Source of the DNA: Bradyrhizobium campsiandrae
GTDB taxonomy: Bacteria; Pseudomonadota; Alphaproteobacteria; Rhizobiales; Xanthobacteraceae
NCBI RefSeq assembly: GCF_014529705.1
Contig: NZ_JAANIH010000012.1
Span: 1-64,000, forward strand
Length of the DNA stretch: 64,000 nucleotides
Direction of reading: 5' to 3'
Shown here in pieces: positions 28,056-36,564 of this stretch. The translations under genes were made by a program, and so were the position numbers. The notes beneath the pieces were generated by a model. It saw only the letters and a list, made by a program, of their open reading frames with translations. It searched no databases and had not been told where the DNA came from. Each line of letters opens with the position of its first letter. The first letter of the stretch is position 1.

Positions 28056-29629
28056 GGCTGCGATCCTCCCATTTCCGCGGCCTTCGCCGCGCCGTTTCCG
28101 TTGCTTCGTTCGTTGCGCATGATGGCGCGCATGATCTTTTCCTGTGTCGCCTCAGCGCCCGGGAACTCGCCCACGAAGGCGCCGTCGTTCATGACGCAGA
28201 TGCGATCGCAGATGCCGAGCAGCTCGGGCATCTCCGAGGAGATCACCACGACGCCGCGACCGGCTTCCGCCAGCTCGTTGATGATACAGTAAATCTCATA
28301 CTTGGCACCGACGTCGATGCCCCTGGTCGGCTCGTCCAGGATCAGAACTTTGGGGTCGGTCATCAGCCATTTCGACAGCACCACCTTCTGCTGGTTCCCG
28401 CCGGAGAGCTGGCCGGTTTCCTGATAGACGTCCGAGCAGCGGATGCGCATCCGGTTCCGGTAGTCGCTGGCGATCTTCAGCTCGGCGATATCGTCGATCA
28501 CCCTGCCCGGCGCCACCTGGTCGAGGCTTGCCAGCGTGATGTTCTTGCGGACGTCGTCGGCCAGGATCAGGCCGAGCTGCTTACGGTCCTCGGTGACATA
28601 GGCAAGGCCGGCGTCGATTGCCGCGGCGACGCTCGGCAGCACTATCTGGTGACCCTCCAGGGCGATGCGGCCGCTGATATTGGTGCCCCATGAGCGACCG
28701 AACAGGCTCATCGCGAACTCGGTGCGGCCGGCGCCCATCAGGCCGGCGATGCCGACGACCTCGCCGCGCCTGACGCTGAAATTGACGTTCTTGATCACCT
28801 GCCGTTCGGGATGGATGGGGTGATAGACCGACCAGTTCTCGACGGTCATGACAGGCTCGCCGATCTTCGCGCTGCGTTCCGGGAAACGGTGAGCCATATC
28901 GCGGTTGACCATGCTGCGGATGATACGGTCTTCCTGGATCGGCTCGGCGCGGCAGTCGATGCCGTCGACGGTGCGGCCGTCGCGAAGCACGGTGATGTGG
29001 TCGGCGACCTTGGCGACCTCGTTGAGCTTATGCGAGATCAGGATCGAGCCGATGCCCTGCTCGCGGAAGGCCATCAGACGCTCCAGCAAAGCGGCGCTGT
29101 CGGCCTCGTTCAGGCTCGCGGTCGGCTCGTCCAGGATCAGCATCCGCACCCGTTTGGACAGCGCCTTGGCGATCTCGACCAATTGCTGCTTGCCGACGCC
29201 GAGATCGGTGATCAGGGTGTCAGGCGATTCCTTGAGGCCGACTTGCGCGAGCAGTTCCCGGGTCCGCCGGTAGACCTCGTCGCGATCGATCACGCCGAAC
29301 TTCGACGGCGGATGTGACAGAAAGATGTTCTCCGCGATCGACATCAGCGGGATCAGCGCCAGTTCCTGATGGATGATGATGATGCCGAGCGCCTCGGAAT
29401 CGTTGATGTCGCGGAAGCGGCGCTCCTCGCCCTCGAAGACGATGGTGCCCTCATAGCTGCCTGCGGGATAGACCCCGCTCAGCACCTTCATCAGCGTCGA
29501 CTTGCCGGCGCCGTTCTCGCCGACGAGGGCGTGGATCTGGCCGGCCTCGACCGAGAAATTGACGTCGCGCAGAGCCTGCACGCCGGCAAAGCTCTTGCTG
29601 ACGTTGCGCATCTCCAGCATGGCGGTCAT
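28052..29629 (-). CDS. mmsA: Multiple-monosaccharide ABC transporter ATP-binding protein (MmsA-type)
   Basis: A 525-residue duplicated CUT2 ATPase. The first half has Walker A G-E-N-G-A-G-K-S-T near residue 37 and the second half a degenerate Walker A (G-L-M-G-A-G-R-T-E). The second signature reads L-S-G-G-N-Q-Q-K. Both Walker B Asp-Glu pairs are present (L-I-L-D-E-P-T). The protein energises uptake of several aldoses captured by ChvE-type binding proteins. A ribosome-binding site (AAGGGAC) precedes the ATG at 29629, and the stop overlaps the permease start. Confidence 0.9.
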   Translation of the reverse strand: MTAMLEMRNVSKSFAGVQALRDVNFSVEAGQIHALVGENGAGKSTLMKVLSGVYPAGSYEGTIVFEGEERRFRDINDSEALGIIIIHQELALIPLMSIAENIFLSHPPSKFGVIDRDEVYRRTRELLAQVGLKESPDTLITDLGVGKQQLVEIAKALSKRVRMLILDEPTASLNEADSAALLERLMAFREQGIGSILISHKLNEVAKVADHITVLRDGRTVDGIDCRAEPIQEDRIIRSMVNRDMAHRFPERSAKIGEPVMTVENWSVYHPIHPERQVIKNVNFSVRRGEVVGIAGLMGAGRTEFAMSLFGRSWGTNISGRIALEGHQIVLPSVAAAIDAGLAYVTEDRKQLGLILADDVRKNITLASLDQVAPGRVIDDIAELKIASDYRNRMRIRCSDVYQETGQLSGGNQQKVVLSKWLMTDPKVLILDEPTRGIDVGAKYEIYCIINELAEAGRGVVVISSEMPELLGICDRICVMNDGAFVGEFPGAEATQEKIMRAIMRNERSNGNGAAKAAEMGGSQP

Positions 29630-29654
29630 TGCGTTGTCCCTTGCCTTACTTCCG

Positions 29655-29777
29655 CTCTCCCCGCGTGCGGGAAGAGGTTGAATGAAATAACTGCATCCAC
29701 ACCGTCATTGCGAGCGAGGCGAAGCAATCCAGACTTCAGCCTCGCCCCAACCCTCTCCCCGTAAGAACGGGGAGAGG
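29655..29777. repeat. Mixed family B/C palindromic repeats in the ChvE-MmsA gap
   Basis: A diverged family B end (CTCTCCCCGC followed by GCGGGAAGAG, 29655-29677), a family C half copy (29703-29732) and a second family B-like hairpin (CCTCTCCCCGTAAGAACGGGGAGAGG, whose arms are CCTCTCCCCGT and ACGGGGAGAGG) fill the gap. Hairpins just after a binding-protein gene usually protect its message and lower expression of the genes beyond. That role is an inference here. Confidence 0.7.
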
Positions 29778-29791
29778 GAGAAGAGAGAGTC

Positions 29792-30865
29792 TTACTGGAA
29801 TTGCGACTTCTTGTAGTAGCCGCTGTCAACCAGCACCTTCTCCCAATTGTCCTTGTACACCACGACCGGCTTCAGCAGGTATGACGGCACGGTCTTGGCG
29901 CCGTTCTCGTAGGTCTTGGTGTCGTTGACGGTGACCTGCTTGCCGGCAAGCGCGGCGTCGACCATGTCGGCGGTCACCTTGGCGAGATCGCGGGTGTCCT
30001 TGAAGATGGTCGAGTACTGGTCGCCGCGCAGCATGGCCTTGATCGAGGGCACCTCGGCGTCCTGGCCCGAGATGATGGGCATCGGCTGGTCGGCGCTGCC
30101 GTAGCCGACACCCTTGAGCGAGGAGATGATGCCGATCGAGAGGCCGTCATAAGGCGACAGCACGGCGTTGACCTTCTTGTTGCCGTAGTAGGCGCTGAGC
30201 AGATTGTCCATACGGGCCTGGGCGGTGGCGCCGTCCCAACGCAAGGTCGCGACCTTGTCCATGCCCATCTGACCGGAGACGACGACGAGCTTGCCGCTGT
30301 CGATATACGGCTTCAGCACGCTCATCGCGCCGTTGTAGAAGAAGTAGGCGTTGTTGTCGTCGGGCGAGCCGCCGAACAGCTCGATGTTGAACGGACCCTT
30401 GCCCTCCTTGAGCCCAAGGCCCTTCTCGATCGACTCCGCCTGCAGTACGCCGACCTGGAAATTGTCGAAGGTGGCGTAATAGTCGACATTCGGCGTGCCG
30501 CGGATCAGGCGGTCATAGGCGATCACGGTGACGCCCTTGGCCTTGGCCTGCTTGAGCACGTCGGACAAGGTGGTGCCGTCGATCGCCGCGATCACCAGCA
30601 CCTTGGCGCCCTTGGTCACCATGTTCTCGACCTGCGAGAGCTGGTTCGGAATGTCGTCCTCGGCATATTGCAGGTCGGTGTTGTAGCCGCGCTCCTTCAG
30701 CACCTTGACCATGTTGTTGCCATCGTCGATCCAGCGCGCGGAGGATTTGGTCGGCATCGCGATGCCGACCGTTGCCTTCTCCTGCGCGGAGACGGAGACG
30801 CTTGCGGCCATCGTTGCGGCGCCGGCCAGCGCCAGCGCGAGAAATGTCGTCTTCAGTTTCAACAT
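29792..30865 (-). CDS. chvE: Multiple-monosaccharide ABC transporter substrate-binding protein (ChvE-type)
   Basis: A 357-residue periplasmic binding protein. A Sec signal peptide ends in V-S-A-Q-E near residue 29. The mature sequence has [17 protein letters not shown], then [13 protein letters not shown] and [17 protein letters not shown], the pattern of ChvE/GbpR-type binders of galactose, arabinose, xylose and glucose. In Agrobacterium ChvE also signals to a two-component sensor for plant sugars; no such sensor is in this window. A strong AAGGGAG ribosome-binding site lies before the ATG. The gene starts 76 bases after the SMP-30 gene. Confidence 0.9.
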   Translation of the reverse strand: MLKLKTTFLALALAGAATMAASVSVSAQEKATVGIAMPTKSSARWIDDGNNMVKVLKERGYNTDLQYAEDDIPNQLSQVENMVTKGAKVLVIAAIDGTTLSDVLKQAKAKGVTVIAYDRLIRGTPNVDYYATFDNFQVGVLQAESIEKGLGLKEGKGPFNIELFGGSPDDNNAYFFYNGAMSVLKPYIDSGKLVVVSGQMGMDKVATLRWDGATAQARMDNLLSAYYGNKKVNAVLSPYDGLSIGIISSLKGVGYGSADQPMPIISGQDAEVPSIKAMLRGDQYSTIFKDTRDLAKVTADMVDAALAGKQVTVNDTKTYENGAKTVPSYLLKPVVVYKDNWEKVLVDSGYYKKSQFQ

Positions 30866-30941
30866 GCTTCACTCCCTTTGGGTGTCAGACTGTTTCTTCG
30901 TTCGTCGCGTCCAGTGGTGGTAGAGGTCGGCTTCGGATCTC

Positions 30942-31823
30942 CTATGCGAGCTTGACATCAGGCTCCGCACGCCCGCGTGCGGATGCCTCCAACAGAAAGG
31001 TGCAGCCTCCTTGCGGATCGGCGGCGCGCGCTTCGGCGTCCATGTCCTGCCAGGCGGAGGTGACGAGCAGGCGCGATAAATCCGGGCCGACGAAGGCCGG
31101 GCAACTCGCCTGCTTGGCCGGCACGCGCAACGAACGCAGGCGCTCGCCTTGCGGAGAATAGACGTCGACCCGGCTGGCGCCCCAGCAGGCGTTCCAGATC
31201 CGGCCGTCGGCGTCGCACACCGAACCGTCGAGGCCACCGACGCCGGTATGGCGCAGCAGAACTTCGGGCTCGCCGCGCGGCAGGCCGGTGGCAGGATTGA
31301 GCGGCACCGCATAGAGCACGGCGCGCGCCGTATCGGTGAAGTAGCCCGTGGCGCCGTCCGGCGAGAAGCAGATCGAGTTGGGAATGCTGATGCCGGGAAA
31401 CAGCGTCGAGATCCTGCCGAGATGGAGCGCGTAGATTGCACCGGCAGCCCGCTCGGCGTTGCGCCCCATGGTGCCGATCCAGAACGTGCCGGATTGATGC
31501 ACGCGGCTATCATTGGAGCGCGTGGCGGGATTGTCCGCTTCGAGCGGACAGAACAGCGTCATCGCACCGTCGGCGACGTTGCGGATATAGCAGCCATCTT
31601 CTGCGACGATCAGCTGGCGCTCGGCATCGATGCGTCCGAGCGCGCTCGCCATCCGGCCGAGCGCGTGAACGCGGATGCTGCCGCTGCCGAGATGAGCCTC
31701 GAACAGACGTCCTTCGCGAATATCGAACCACCAGGCGGTGTCCGTGGAGACATCATAGGTCGGGCCTTCGCCGAGATGACATCGTTCGGCGGAGAGAACG
31801 GTGGTTGGTACCTCTTCGATCAT
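30942..31823 (-). CDS. SMP-30/gluconolactonase/LRE family protein (probable aldonolactonase)
   Basis: A 293-residue six-bladed beta-propeller of the SMP-30 family: L-G-E-G-P-T-Y-D near the N-terminus (metal-binding Glu), N-D-S-R-V-H-Q-S-G-T-F-W-I-G-T-M in the middle, and G-G-L-D-G-S-V-C-D-A-D-G-R-I-W-N-A with the catalytic Asp. Members hydrolyse aldonolactones with a divalent metal. The neighbouring aldose 1-dehydrogenase would make such a lactone, so hydrolysis of arabino- or galactonolactone to the sugar acid is the likely role. The start overlaps the stop of the epimerase gene. Confidence 0.88.
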   Translation of the reverse strand: MIEEVPTTVLSAERCHLGEGPTYDVSTDTAWWFDIREGRLFEAHLGSGSIRVHALGRMASALGRIDAERQLIVAEDGCYIRNVADGAMTLFCPLEADNPATRSNDSRVHQSGTFWIGTMGRNAERAAGAIYALHLGRISTLFPGISIPNSICFSPDGATGYFTDTARAVLYAVPLNPATGLPRGEPEVLLRHTGVGGLDGSVCDADGRIWNACWGASRVDVYSPQGERLRSLRVPAKQASCPAFVGPDLSRLLVTSAWQDMDAEARAADPQGGCTFLLEASARGRAEPDVKLA

Positions 31824-32896
31824 GGCGCCCTCACTCCGAAGCGATAGACGGTATGATGGCGATAGACGCCGCCCGGATCGAGGCGCGGGCTCGGAAAATC
31901 CGGCCGGTTCGGCGCGTTCGGCCAGATGTGCGGCTCGAGGCAGATGGCGTCCGACTGCCGGATCAGCTTGCCACCCTTGCCGGAGATCGTGCCGTCGAGA
32001 TAATTGCCGGAATAGACTTGAAGGCCGGGCTGATCGGTGAACAGTTCCATGATCCGCCCCGAGCGCGGTGCCTCCAGCCGGGCCGCAAGCGCGAGCTTGC
32101 CGTCGCGCGCAAGGCAGTACGTATGGTCATAGCCCCTGCCGTTGCGCAATTGCTGTTCGCTTTCGCGGATGCGCGCACCGACAGGGTGGGCCTCGCGGAA
32201 GTCGAATGGCGTACCGGCGACGCTGCGCGGCGGCTCCGGCAGCGGAATGGCGGTAGGGTCGATGGCCAGGAAATGCTCGGCCTCGACCGTGAGCCTGTGG
32301 TCGAGCGTCGACATGCCCGACGTCGCGCCTTCCAGATTGAAGAAGCTGTGATTGGTCAGGTTGACGATGGTCGGCCGGTCGGTCCGCGCCTCCATCGTCA
32401 GCGACAGCTCGGTCGGACCGGTGACGCGATAGGTCAGGCGGACATCGAGTTTGCCCGGATAATTCTCCTCGCCATGCGCGCTCGTATAGGTAAGCGTGAC
32501 GGCAGGGCTGGCGCCATCGTCGATCTCGGCAATGCCCCAGAGCTTGCGGTCGAAACCGTCAAGGCCGCCATGCAGCGCATTCGGACCGTTGTTGACGGCA
32601 AGCCGGAAGGTTTCGCCGTCGAGCGAGAACTGTCCGTTGGCGATGCGGTTGGCATACCGACCGACGGTCGCGCCAAAGAACTTCCGTTCGGCGAGATAGC
32701 CGGCGAACGCATCATGGCCGAGCACCACATCGTCGGTACCGCCTTTGGCATCCGGCGCGATCAGCGCCTGGATCACCGCGCCATGGGTGATGATACGGGC
32801 CTCGAACCCGCCTTCCCCGCGCAACACGATGCGCTCGACATCGCGTCCATCAGGCAGCGTTCCGAAGACGTCTCTTGTTATTCTGGAGCCGACCAT
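31820..32896 (-). CDS. Aldose 1-epimerase (mutarotase, GalM-like)
   Basis: A 358-residue mutarotase. The catalytic His residues are in N-G-P-N-A-L-H-G-G and L-T-N-H-S-F-F-N-L, and the catalytic Glu is near the C-terminus in L-Q-V-Y-S-G-N-Y. It interconverts alpha and beta anomers of aldoses such as galactose or arabinose in the cytosol, supplying the anomer used by the dehydrogenase. It starts two bases after the dehydrogenase stop and overlaps the lactonase gene. Confidence 0.92.
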   Translation of the reverse strand: MVGSRITRDVFGTLPDGRDVERIVLRGEGGFEARIITHGAVIQALIAPDAKGGTDDVVLGHDAFAGYLAERKFFGATVGRYANRIANGQFSLDGETFRLAVNNGPNALHGGLDGFDRKLWGIAEIDDGASPAVTLTYTSAHGEENYPGKLDVRLTYRVTGPTELSLTMEARTDRPTIVNLTNHSFFNLEGATSGMSTLDHRLTVEAEHFLAIDPTAIPLPEPPRSVAGTPFDFREAHPVGARIRESEQQLRNGRGYDHTYCLARDGKLALAARLEAPRSGRIMELFTDQPGLQVYSGNYLDGTISGKGGKLIRQSDAICLEPHIWPNAPNRPDFPSPRLDPGGVYRHHTVYRFGVRAP

Positions 32897-32898
32897 GC

Positions 32899-33831
32899 CT
32901 AGTCCACGAACGGTTCGACGATGTTACGCTTACCGAGCAGAAAAGCGTCGGCAACAAGGCGAAGCGGTGCAAGATCGACATCGCTCGCGCCTGAAGCTGC
33001 GAGCTTGACGAAGTGCCGGTACAGTTCGCGATATTCCTCGTCGGGCGCCTCCGCGACGACCTTGCCGTCGATCTCCATGATCCGGCCGCCGCGCGACAAG
33101 GTCATGCGGCCCTGATCGGTTTCCGCGACGATGTCCCAGCTCTGCGGCCCGGTCTGGCGAAAGTCGAATTCGGCCGTGACAGGCAGGCCGTCGATCGTGG
33201 TCAGCTTCAGGCTGGCGGCGATGGGTGACTGGCAATTGGCCGGAAAGGCCAGCTCGGCCGCCGTGACGAACAGCGGATAGGGCAGGATGCGGGTCAGGAT
33301 CGAGAGCGCATTGATGCCGGGGTCGAACACGCCGAGGCCGCCAGGTTCCCAGATCCAGGTCTGACCGGGATGCCAGACACGGACGTCTTCCTTCCAGATG
33401 ATGTGGACCGATTTGATCCGGCGTTTGGCCAGCCACTCGCGCGCCGGCTCGACCGCGGGCGCATGGCGCGAGTGCCAGGTTGCAAAGAGGGTCCGCTTTG
33501 CCTTCGCCGCCATCGCGACGAGCGGGTCGAGCTCGGCGACGCCGGTGCCGGGCGGCTTTTCCAGCATGACATGCTTTCCGGCGGCCAGCGCCGCCGCGGC
33601 CTGGGCACGGCGCACCTGTGGCGGCGTGCAGAGCGACACCGCATCGATCGGGGGACCCTTCTCCAAAAGTTCCTCGACGGTTGCGAAATGCGGCAGGCCC
33701 GGTAGCGACGCGTTGCGGCTGGCGATGGCGGCGAGCGTCGCGCCCGGCACGGCGGCGATTGCGCCGACATGCTGGTCGCGCGCGATCTTGCCGAAGCCGA
33801 CGATGGCGATACGAAGTTCCGTCACGCTCAT
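32899..33831 (-). CDS. Gfo/Idh/MocA oxidoreductase: probable L-arabinose/D-galactose 1-dehydrogenase
   Basis: A 310-residue Gfo/Idh/MocA enzyme. The N-terminal Rossmann motif reads I-V-G-F-G-K-I-A-R-D-Q-H. The catalytic Lys is in the E-K-P-P-G block near residue 95. The C-terminal domain has W-K-E-D-V-R-V-W-H-P-G-Q and G-G-L-G-V-F-D-P-G-I-N-A. These blocks closely resemble, from memory, the NAD(P)-dependent L-arabinose 1-dehydrogenase of Azospirillum and D-galactose 1-dehydrogenase of Pseudomonas. Oxidation of the aldose at C1 to its lactone is therefore likely, followed by the adjacent lactonase. Which sugar is preferred cannot be decided from the sequence. The start overlaps the regulator stop. 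Confidence 0.85.
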   Translation of the reverse strand: MSVTELRIAIVGFGKIARDQHVGAIAAVPGATLAAIASRNASLPGLPHFATVEELLEKGPPIDAVSLCTPPQVRRAQAAAALAAGKHVMLEKPPGTGVAELDPLVAMAAKAKRTLFATWHSRHAPAVEPAREWLAKRRIKSVHIIWKEDVRVWHPGQTWIWEPGGLGVFDPGINALSILTRILPYPLFVTAAELAFPANCQSPIAASLKLTTIDGLPVTAEFDFRQTGPQSWDIVAETDQGRMTLSRGGRIMEIDGKVVAEAPDEEYRELYRHFVKLAASGASDVDLAPLRLVADAFLLGKRNIVEPFVD

Positions 33832-34598
33832 TCTCCACTTTCCGCAGACGGCAACGGCTCGGCGGGGGCCGTCTCGATCACGCTGCCCTGATGACGGCGC
33901 ATGCCGTTGTGAATGACATGGACCATCGCCTCCGACGCGGTCCCGGCATCGCCGGCCGCGATCGCATCGACAATTTTCTGATGCCAGAGCAGCACGGTGT
34001 CGCGGTCCTCCGGCTCAACCGGGGCACTGAGCAGGAACGAGGCGCGCAAGGCCGCCTCGATCACATGCCCGATCGAACGCATGAACAGATTACTCGATGC
34101 CCGCGCAACCGCAACGTGCAACGCCAGATCGGCATCGGCAAAGCCGACGGAATCGGAGGCCTCGAGCCGCATGCGTTCCATGGTGAGGCGAAGTTCGGCG
34201 ACATCCTGCTCCGACCGGTGCACCGCCGCCAGCGCCGCCGCTCGCGGCTCGACGGCGAGACGGATCTCGGCGAGGTCGTCGAGGAAACGCTTGTCGATGC
34301 CGGCATCGAGATGCCAGGCCAGGACGTCGGCGTCGAACATGTTCCAGGCGCCGCGCTCGCGCACGACGGTTCCGACCCGTGCCTTGGTGGTGAGCAGGCC
34401 CTTGGCGACGAGCGTCTTCACACTCTCGCGCAGCACCGGCCGCGACACGCCGAACATCGCGGTCAGCTCGGCATCGCCCGGAAGCCGCGCCCCTTCCGGA
34501 TAGCGGCCGGCGATGATATCGACGCCGATCGAGCGGGCCACTTCCGCGTGGTTGGAATGGGCCCGCCGTGTCGGGATGACGACGATGCGCGAGGTCAT
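33828..34598 (-). CDS. FadR-type GntR family transcriptional regulator
   Basis: A 256-residue regulator with an N-terminal winged HTH (about residues 20-80, L-P-G-D-A-E-L-T-A-M-F-G-V-S-R-P-V-L-R-E) and a C-terminal all-helical FCD/FadR effector domain with metal-ligand residues spread over D-A-D-L-A-L-H-V-A-V-A and later W-H-Q-K-I-V-D-A-I. Members of this branch sense sugar acids or keto-acids. It lies inside the sugar locus between the YjfF-type permease and the dehydrogenase, coupled to both by ATGA overlaps. The palindrome upstream of the YtfQ-type gene is a candidate target. The ATG at 34598 fixes the start; longer readings run through the permease gene. Confidence 0.9.
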   Translation of the reverse strand: MTSRIVVIPTRRAHSNHAEVARSIGVDIIAGRYPEGARLPGDAELTAMFGVSRPVLRESVKTLVAKGLLTTKARVGTVVRERGAWNMFDADVLAWHLDAGIDKRFLDDLAEIRLAVEPRAAALAAVHRSEQDVAELRLTMERMRLEASDSVGFADADLALHVAVARASSNLFMRSIGHVIEAALRASFLLSAPVEPEDRDTVLLWHQKIVDAIAAGDAGTASEAMVHVIHNGMRRHQGSVIETAPAEPLPSAESGE

Positions 34599-35575
34599 GA
34601 GGCGGCTCCTGCATGCTTCGCCGCCGGCCGTCGCGCCAACGCGACCAGCCCCTGCTGCAGGGCGATGAAGGCGAACAGCAGCACACCGGTCGCGATCTTG
34701 GTCCACCAGCTCGACAAGGTTCCGTCGAAATTGATGTAGGTCTGGATCATGCCCTGGATCAGCACGCCGAGGATGGTGCCGATCACCGAGCCCTGCCCGC
34801 CCGTCAGCAGCGTGCCGCCGATCACGACGGCCGCGATGCTGTCGAGCTCGACACCGACGGCGGAGAGCGAGTAGCCGGCGCTGGTGTAGAAGGAGAACAC
34901 GATGCCGGCGATGCCCGCAAGCAGGCTCGACAGCATGTAGATCTTCACCGTCATCTTGCCGACCGCAACGCCCATCAGGCCCGCGGTCGCCCTGTTGCCG
35001 CCGAGCGCGTAGACATTGGCGCCGAACCGGGTGAGATGCAGCAGCAAGGCGCCGCCGATCACGATCGCGAGCATGATGATCGCGATCGCGGTCAGCCGTC
35101 CGCCGCCGGGCATGCGCAGCGCGAAGTCGGACACCGTCGAATAGACCGGCGCGGTGATCGGCACCGATTCCGTCGAGAGCAGGAAGCTCGCGCCGCGCGC
35201 CAGGAACATGCCGGCCAGCGTCACGATGAAGGGTGGCAGGTCGAAGACATGGATGACGGCGCCCATCGCCGCGCCAAAGGCCGCCGACAGCGCGAGGATC
35301 GCGACGAAAGCGACCAGTGGCGGCACGCCCCAGCGCTCGACGGCAAGCGCGACGAACACCGTGGTGAAGCCGATCACCGAGCCGACCGACAGATCGATGC
35401 CGCCGGAGATGATGACGAAGGTCATGCCGGTTGCGACGATGCCGAGGAAGGCGTTGTCGGTGAGGAGATTGCCGACCACGCGCGTCGAGGCGATGTTGGG
35501 AAACTGCACAGCGCAAGCCGCAAAGCCCGCGACGAGAACGATGGCTGTGATCACGACGGGCGGCAGGCCTTTCAT
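34595..35575 (-). CDS. Sugar ABC transporter permease (YjfF-type)
   Basis: A 326-residue CUT2 permease with the signature S-G-G-I-D-L-S-V-G-S-V-I-G-F after the third membrane segment and A-L-G-G-N-R-A-T-A-G-L-M-G-V in the cytoplasmic loop. In E. coli, YjfF pairs with YtfT in the galactofuranose importer YtfQRT-YjfF, and the gene order here matches. The start at 35575 overlaps the YtfT-type stop, and the stop overlaps the regulator start. Confidence 0.88.
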   Translation of the reverse strand: MKGLPPVVITAIVLVAGFAACAVQFPNIASTRVVGNLLTDNAFLGIVATGMTFVIISGGIDLSVGSVIGFTTVFVALAVERWGVPPLVAFVAILALSAAFGAAMGAVIHVFDLPPFIVTLAGMFLARGASFLLSTESVPITAPVYSTVSDFALRMPGGGRLTAIAIIMLAIVIGGALLLHLTRFGANVYALGGNRATAGLMGVAVGKMTVKIYMLSSLLAGIAGIVFSFYTSAGYSLSAVGVELDSIAAVVIGGTLLTGGQGSVIGTILGVLIQGMIQTYINFDGTLSSWWTKIATGVLLFAFIALQQGLVALARRPAAKHAGAAS

Positions 35576-36564
35576 GGTTTCGTCCTCCGCAGCCGCGCCA
35601 TGACGCCGGCAAAGCCGGATAGTTTCGGCGATTGCAGCAGCAGCACCGCGAGCACCACCACCGCCTTGACCAGCAGGTTGAACTCCGGCGGATAGCCGGA
35701 CAGCAGGATGCCGGTGTTCATGGTCTGGATGATCAGCGCGCCCAGCACGGCCAGGACGAGGCTGAAGCGGCCGCCGAACAGCGAGGTGCCGCCGATCACC
35801 ACCGCAAGGATGGCGTCGAGCTCGAGCCAGAGGCCGGCATTGTTGGCATCGGCGCCCATGATGTCGGCCGCGGCGATCACGCCGGCGAGCGCGGCGCAGA
35901 CGCCGCACCAGACATAGACCGAAAGGATCATCGCGCGGGTGCCGACGCCGGCAAGCTCGCTCGCCCGCGCATTGCCGCCGGTCGCCTCGATCAGCAGCCC
36001 GAGCGCGGAACCGCGCACCACCGCGCCGGTGAGGATCAGCATGCCCAGGGCAATCGCAACCGGCACCGGCACGCCGAGAATGGCCCCGTTGCCGAGCCAG
36101 ACCAGGTCCGGCGAGGTGAAGGTCACGATGCGCCCCTCGGTGATGAGCTGGGCGATGCCGCGTCCCGCCACCATCAGGATCAGCGTTGCCACGATCGGCT
36201 GCATGCCGAGCACGGCGACGAGGAAACCGTTCCACAAGCCGCAGACGAGACCCGCGCCAAGCGCCTCGGCCAGCACCACCGGCAGGCCATGGCTGTCGGC
36301 AAGGCTCGCCGCGATCGCGCCTGAGATCGCCATCACCGCGCCGACGGAGAGATCGATGCCGCGCGTCGCGATCACCAGCACCATGCCGAGCGAGAGCAGC
36401 GCGACCGGCGTGCCGCGATTGAGCACGTCGATCAGGCTGCCGAACAGCCTTCCGTCCTGCAGGCGCAAGTCGAAGAATTGCGGCGACACCACGCGGTCGA
36501 CCGCCAGGATGACGATCAGGGCGAGGATCTGGGCAAGGCCACGGCGCGGCAACAGCGCTGTCAT
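35572..36564 (-). CDS. Sugar ABC transporter permease (YtfT-type)
   Basis: A 330-residue CUT2 permease, partner of the YjfF-type protein, with T-R-G-I-D-L-S-V-G-A-V-M-A-I-S-G and G-G-N-A-R-A-S-E-L-A-G-V in the conserved cytoplasmic loop. Two different permeases in one CUT2 system are characteristic of the YtfQRT-YjfF importer. Starts and stops overlap the neighbouring ATPase and permease genes by four bases. Confidence 0.88.
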   Translation of the reverse strand: MTALLPRRGLAQILALIVILAVDRVVSPQFFDLRLQDGRLFGSLIDVLNRGTPVALLSLGMVLVIATRGIDLSVGAVMAISGAIAASLADSHGLPVVLAEALGAGLVCGLWNGFLVAVLGMQPIVATLILMVAGRGIAQLITEGRIVTFTSPDLVWLGNGAILGVPVPVAIALGMLILTGAVVRGSALGLLIEATGGNARASELAGVGTRAMILSVYVWCGVCAALAGVIAAADIMGADANNAGLWLELDAILAVVIGGTSLFGGRFSLVLAVLGALIIQTMNTGILLSGYPPEFNLLVKAVVVLAVLLLQSPKLSGFAGVMARLRRTKP